A stretch of 64,000 nt of DNA from Granulosicoccus sp036478595 (GTDB taxonomy: Bacteria > Pseudomonadota > Gammaproteobacteria > Granulosicoccales > Granulosicoccaceae): assembly GCA_036478595.1 (NCBI GenBank), contig JAZGEF010000036.1, forward strand, positions 62,001 to 126,000, in the 5' to 3' direction. The translations under genes were made by a program, and so were the position numbers. How positions within the stretch are numbered: the stretch's first letter is position 1; every line of letters starts with the position of its first letter. The notes under the pieces are model-generated. The model was not told the DNA's origin, did no database searches, and was given only the letters and a program-made list of their open reading frames with translations. Of the stretch, positions 61,589 through 64,000 are shown piece after piece.

Positions 61589-62115
61589 TGTGGAAGTTTA
61601 TCCCCTTAGTATTGTTTTTCGGGTTGCTCGGGTTTCTTGCTCGCGGCCTGGATCTTGACCCTAGCGAGCTGCCGTCACCGTTAATTGATAAGCCTGCGCC
61701 GCAGTTTCAATTGCAGTCGCTTTATGACGCATCCGAACATAGCCCCGAGAGTTTCGCTGGCGACGTTTGGTTGTTTAATGTATGGGCCAGTTGGTGTCGC
61801 GCCTGCGTTACTGAGCACCCAGTGCTTGAGCAACTCAAGCAGATAGATGGCTTAACGATGGTTGGGCTAAATCATAAAGATGTGCTTGATGACGGGCGAT
61901 CTTGGCTTAACCGTTTTGGTAATCCGTTTGATACGGTTTTGTTTGATCAGCAGGGCGGTACGGGTATCAATTGGGGTGTGTACGGTGTGCCCGAGACTTT
62001 TATTATGGATAAAAAAGGCGTTGTACGTTATAAGCACATTGGGCCAATCAGCGAAAAAGATTTCAAAACGATTCTGGTTCCGCTAATAAAGCAACTACAA
62101 GCAGAGCAGGCGTAG
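61588..62115 (+). CDS. ccmG: Thiol:disulfide interchange protein CcmG (DsbE)
   Basis: The 175-residue periplasmic thioredoxin-like protein is anchored by an N-terminal segment (about 2-19). The redox pair is C70/C73 in WASWCRACVTEHP; the middle residues RA differ from the E. coli PT. The conserved GLNHKDVLDDGRSWLNRFGN and YGVPETFIMDKKGVVRYKHI follow. It keeps apocytochrome cysteines reduced. It overlaps ccmF and ccmH by 1 base each. Confidence 0.96.
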   Translation: MWKFIPLVLFFGLLGFLARGLDLDPSELPSPLIDKPAPQFQLQSLYDASEHSPESFAGDVWLFNVWASWCRACVTEHPVLEQLKQIDGLTMVGLNHKDVLDDGRSWLNRFGNPFDTVLFDQQGGTGINWGVYGVPETFIMDKKGVVRYKHIGPISEKDFKTILVPLIKQLQAEQA

Positions 62116-62603
62116 TGGTCAATCCATATCGAAAAACGATAATTAAGCCTTCGATCCTTCAGCTATTCGCGGTGCTGTGCGTATTGCTGGGCCTAGCGCT
62201 TAACGCACAGTCTGCGGAGACCGTGCTGAAATTTGAAAATGAAGGACACGCCGCGCTGTATCTTCGCTTAACACAAGAGTTTCGCTGCCTCAAATGCCAA
62301 AACCAAAACTTGGCAGGTTCAAACGCTGATCTGGCTCAAGATCTGCGTAATGAAATCTATCAAGCGGTTGTCAGTGGGCAAGGGCGGGAAGAGATTTCAG
62401 ATTACCTGGTTGCCCGCTATGGCGATTTCGTTCTTTACCGGCCGCCGGTTAAAAAGATCACTTATCTATTGTGGTTTGGGCCCTTTGTGTTGCTATTGTT
62501 TGCGATTATTGGCGGATGGCGCCTGATTTCAAGTAAACCCGCGTTTACGGCGGCAGAACCCTCTGAAGCGCTAGAAGCCGCTCGACGGCGCTTAAACGAA
62601 TAA
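62115..62603 (+). CDS. ccmH: Cytochrome c maturation protein CcmH
   Basis: The 162-residue protein has an N-terminal export signal (about 14-34), the redox motif RCLKCQNQNLAGSNADLAQD with C58/C61, then FVLYRPPVKKITYLLWFGPF and a C-terminal membrane anchor (about 115-135). It corresponds to the N-terminal half of E. coli CcmH; the TPR half (CcmI) is absent and no ccmI gene follows. It ends the ccm operon. GTG 62115 is the start. Confidence 0.95.
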   Translation: MVNPYRKTIIKPSILQLFAVLCVLLGLALNAQSAETVLKFENEGHAALYLRLTQEFRCLKCQNQNLAGSNADLAQDLRNEIYQAVVSGQGREEISDYLVARYGDFVLYRPPVKKITYLLWFGPFVLLLFAIIGGWRLISSKPAFTAAEPSEALEAARRRLNE

Positions 62604-62650
62604 AAACGTCTTTTTTGAGCACCAGTATGGTTCTGAGGCGCCTGTAGCTA

Positions 62651-62679
62651 TTCCGAATTTCCTTAAAATGACATATAGT
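62651..62679 (+). promoter_or_regulatory. Candidate promoter of the second binding-protein gene
   Basis: TATAGT (62674-62679, 5 of 6) lies 17 bases after TTCCGA (62651-62656, only 3 of 6) in the gap between ccmH and the binding-protein gene. Expression of that gene separate from ccm is plausible, since its product is unrelated. Confidence 0.35.
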
Positions 62680-62744
62680 ACTGATAAGACGGTATTGCGT
62701 CGCCACTGCGGCCGCAACCCACTATTGCCTGGAGATTTAAATTA

Positions 62745-63929
62745 ATGAAAAAATTCGCCGTAGCCTTGTTGGCTTCCACATCACTGTGCACCACTGTAAT
62801 GGCTGCTGATGATGCTATACAAGTTGGATTTGTCACTACGTTAACCACGGGTGCTGCTGTTATCGGGAATGACATGCGCGATGCCGTTAATTTAGCGCTT
62901 GATCACATGGATAACACCATGGGTGGCAAGCCTGTTGAAGTGTTGTTTGAAGACGATGGTTTTAAACCCGCAACGGGTAAGCAAGCTACGGACAAACTCA
63001 TTAAAGAAGACGACGTCGATATAGTCGCAGGCTATATTTGGTCGCACGTATTGATGGCGTCCTATCGTTCAGTACTGAAGGCTGACAAGGTGATAATCAG
63101 TGCTAACGCCGGGCCTTCAGCAATAGCGGGTAAGTTATGCGATCCGAATTTCTTTTCCACTTCCTGGCAGAACGACCAAACACCTATGGCCTTGGGTGAA
63201 TTACTCAATGCACGCGGTGTTAAATCTCTTTACTTGATGGCACCAAACTATGCCGCGGGCAAAGATATGGTCGCTGGTGTTGAACGAACCTTTAAAGGCG
63301 ACATCATGGGTAAAGATCTCACCAAATGGGGTGCCGATGCGCAGCTGGATTTCTCAGCTGAGCTTGCCAAAGCAAAAGCTTCTGGTGCCGAAGGAATTGC
63401 TGTGTTCTATCCAGGGAAGGCAGGTGGTGCGTTTATTAAACAGTATCAACAAGCAGGCCTTGCTGATGTTATGCCGCTATTTACCATGTTTACAGTAGAT
63501 GCTTTGTCATTGCCTAAATTGCAGGAAGCGAACATGACCGGTATCTTGGGCTCGGAAATGTCAATGTTTTGGAGCCCAGAGATGGATAACCCTGCTAACC
63601 AGAAATTTGTTGCAGGATTCCGTGAAAAGTATGGCCGATACCCATCTTTCTATGCAGCGCAATCTTATGATGCGATGAATCTGATCAAATCAGCGGCAGA
63701 TGCGCTTGATGGAGATTTCTCTAGCACATCAGCAGTTCGTTATGAGTTAGCAAAAGCCAATTTTGATTCGATACGAGGCGACTTCGAGTTTGGTAACAAC
63801 CATATGCCAATACAAAACTTTTACGCCCGCAAGGTGGTAGAAGATGCCGATGGTAATTGGACTACCGAGATCACCAAAACCGTATTCGAAAAGCATCAGG
63901 ATACCTACGCTGCGACATGCAGTATGTAA
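62745..63929 (+). CDS. ABC transporter substrate-binding protein (Peripla_BP_6 type)
   Basis: The 394-residue protein has a signal peptide (MKKFAVALLASTSLCTTVMA, cleavage before ADD) and a type I periplasmic-binding fold: IQVGFVTTLTTGAAVIGNDM, VEVLFEDDGFKPATGKQATD, VDIVAGYIWSHVLMASYRSV and VYP-like AVFYPGKAGGAFIKQYQQAG. The ITTL-type start (VTTLTTG) recalls aromatic-acid or urea-type binding proteins rather than LivK. A clear GGAG lies 10 bases before the ATG. It is only distantly related to the binding protein at 50200 and probably begins another transporter operon continuing past the window. Confidence 0.9.
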   Translation: MKKFAVALLASTSLCTTVMAADDAIQVGFVTTLTTGAAVIGNDMRDAVNLALDHMDNTMGGKPVEVLFEDDGFKPATGKQATDKLIKEDDVDIVAGYIWSHVLMASYRSVLKADKVIISANAGPSAIAGKLCDPNFFSTSWQNDQTPMALGELLNARGVKSLYLMAPNYAAGKDMVAGVERTFKGDIMGKDLTKWGADAQLDFSAELAKAKASGAEGIAVFYPGKAGGAFIKQYQQAGLADVMPLFTMFTVDALSLPKLQEANMTGILGSEMSMFWSPEMDNPANQKFVAGFREKYGRYPSFYAAQSYDAMNLIKSAADALDGDFSSTSAVRYELAKANFDSIRGDFEFGNNHMPIQNFYARKVVEDADGNWTTEITKTVFEKHQDTYAATCSM

Positions 63930-63944
63930 GTCCTTGATTGGACT
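63929..63944 (+). terminator. Weak hairpin after the binding-protein gene
   Basis: AGTCC-TTGATT-GGACT directly follows the stop codon and is followed by ATTTTG. The 5-bp stem is short, so it may only reduce transcription into the downstream genes, as often occurs after binding-protein genes. Confidence 0.3.
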
Positions 63945-64000
63945 ATTTTGCAACTAACGCTGCATAAGGTAGCGTACCTTTCGCATGGATACAGTTCTTC

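Overview
The window is chromosomal DNA of a Gram-negative bacterium, most likely a free-living gammaproteobacterium. Three things point there: the thrS-infC-rpmI-rplT-pheS-pheT-ihfA-merR-tRNA-Pro order, the clpS-clpA/infA neighbourhood, and a full ccmABCDEFGH system. No rRNA, phage, insertion sequence or CRISPR array is visible. The species cannot be named from the sequence alone. About 90% of the window is coding and most genes are housekeeping genes.

Layout. 1-3143: the end of a hydroxypyruvate isomerase-like gene, then roxA and purB on the minus strand behind a tRNA-Val. 3262-10958: the translation block thrS, infC (rare ATT start), rpmI, rplT, a terminator, pheS, pheT, ihfA, a MerR-type regulator and tRNA-Pro. 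11270-17492: a conserved-looking gene of unknown function, tRNA-Asn, uvrB and acnB. 17573-21180: hflD, mnmA and a CysB-like LysR regulator in one minus-strand run, then a YdcF/ElyC-family membrane protein.

21206-38561 is an exopolysaccharide locus and the least ordinary part of the window. Two nucleotide-sugar enzymes (a UDP-glucuronate 4-epimerase-like protein and a UDP-hexose/HexNAc 6-dehydrogenase) lie on the minus strand. A priming polyprenyl glycosylphosphotransferase on the plus strand is bracketed by two related membrane-anchored J-domain proteins. A long, mostly overlapping plus-strand operon follows: Wza-type lipoprotein, Wzz/PCP chain-length protein, a tyrosine-kinase-like ATPase with a broken P-loop, a beta-barrel-type outer-membrane protein, a GT4 glycosyltransferase, a polysaccharide deacetylase, a Wzx-type flippase, a GT2 glycosyltransferase, a second deacetylase and a Wzy/ligase-type membrane protein. 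The first proteins match the set usually linked to exosortase (PEP-CTERM) systems, but no exosortase is present here. Together they can make, decorate, flip, polymerise and export an acidic polysaccharide.

38821-45271: clpS, clpA, infA (convergent), a YqiB-like protein, a DUF4124 protein, crcB and serS. 45268-56197: a branched-chain-type ABC transporter (livG, livH, livM, livK, livF) interleaved with an acyl-CoA synthetase, a PaaK-like ligase, a YciA-like thioesterase and an acetoacetyl-CoA synthetase. This suggests uptake and CoA activation of a carboxylic acid rather than simple amino-acid uptake. 56220-62603: a DUF1285 protein and the cytochrome c maturation operon ccmABCDEFGH, including a 56-residue ccmD. 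62745-63929: a second ABC-type substrate-binding protein, probably the first gene of another transporter beyond the window.
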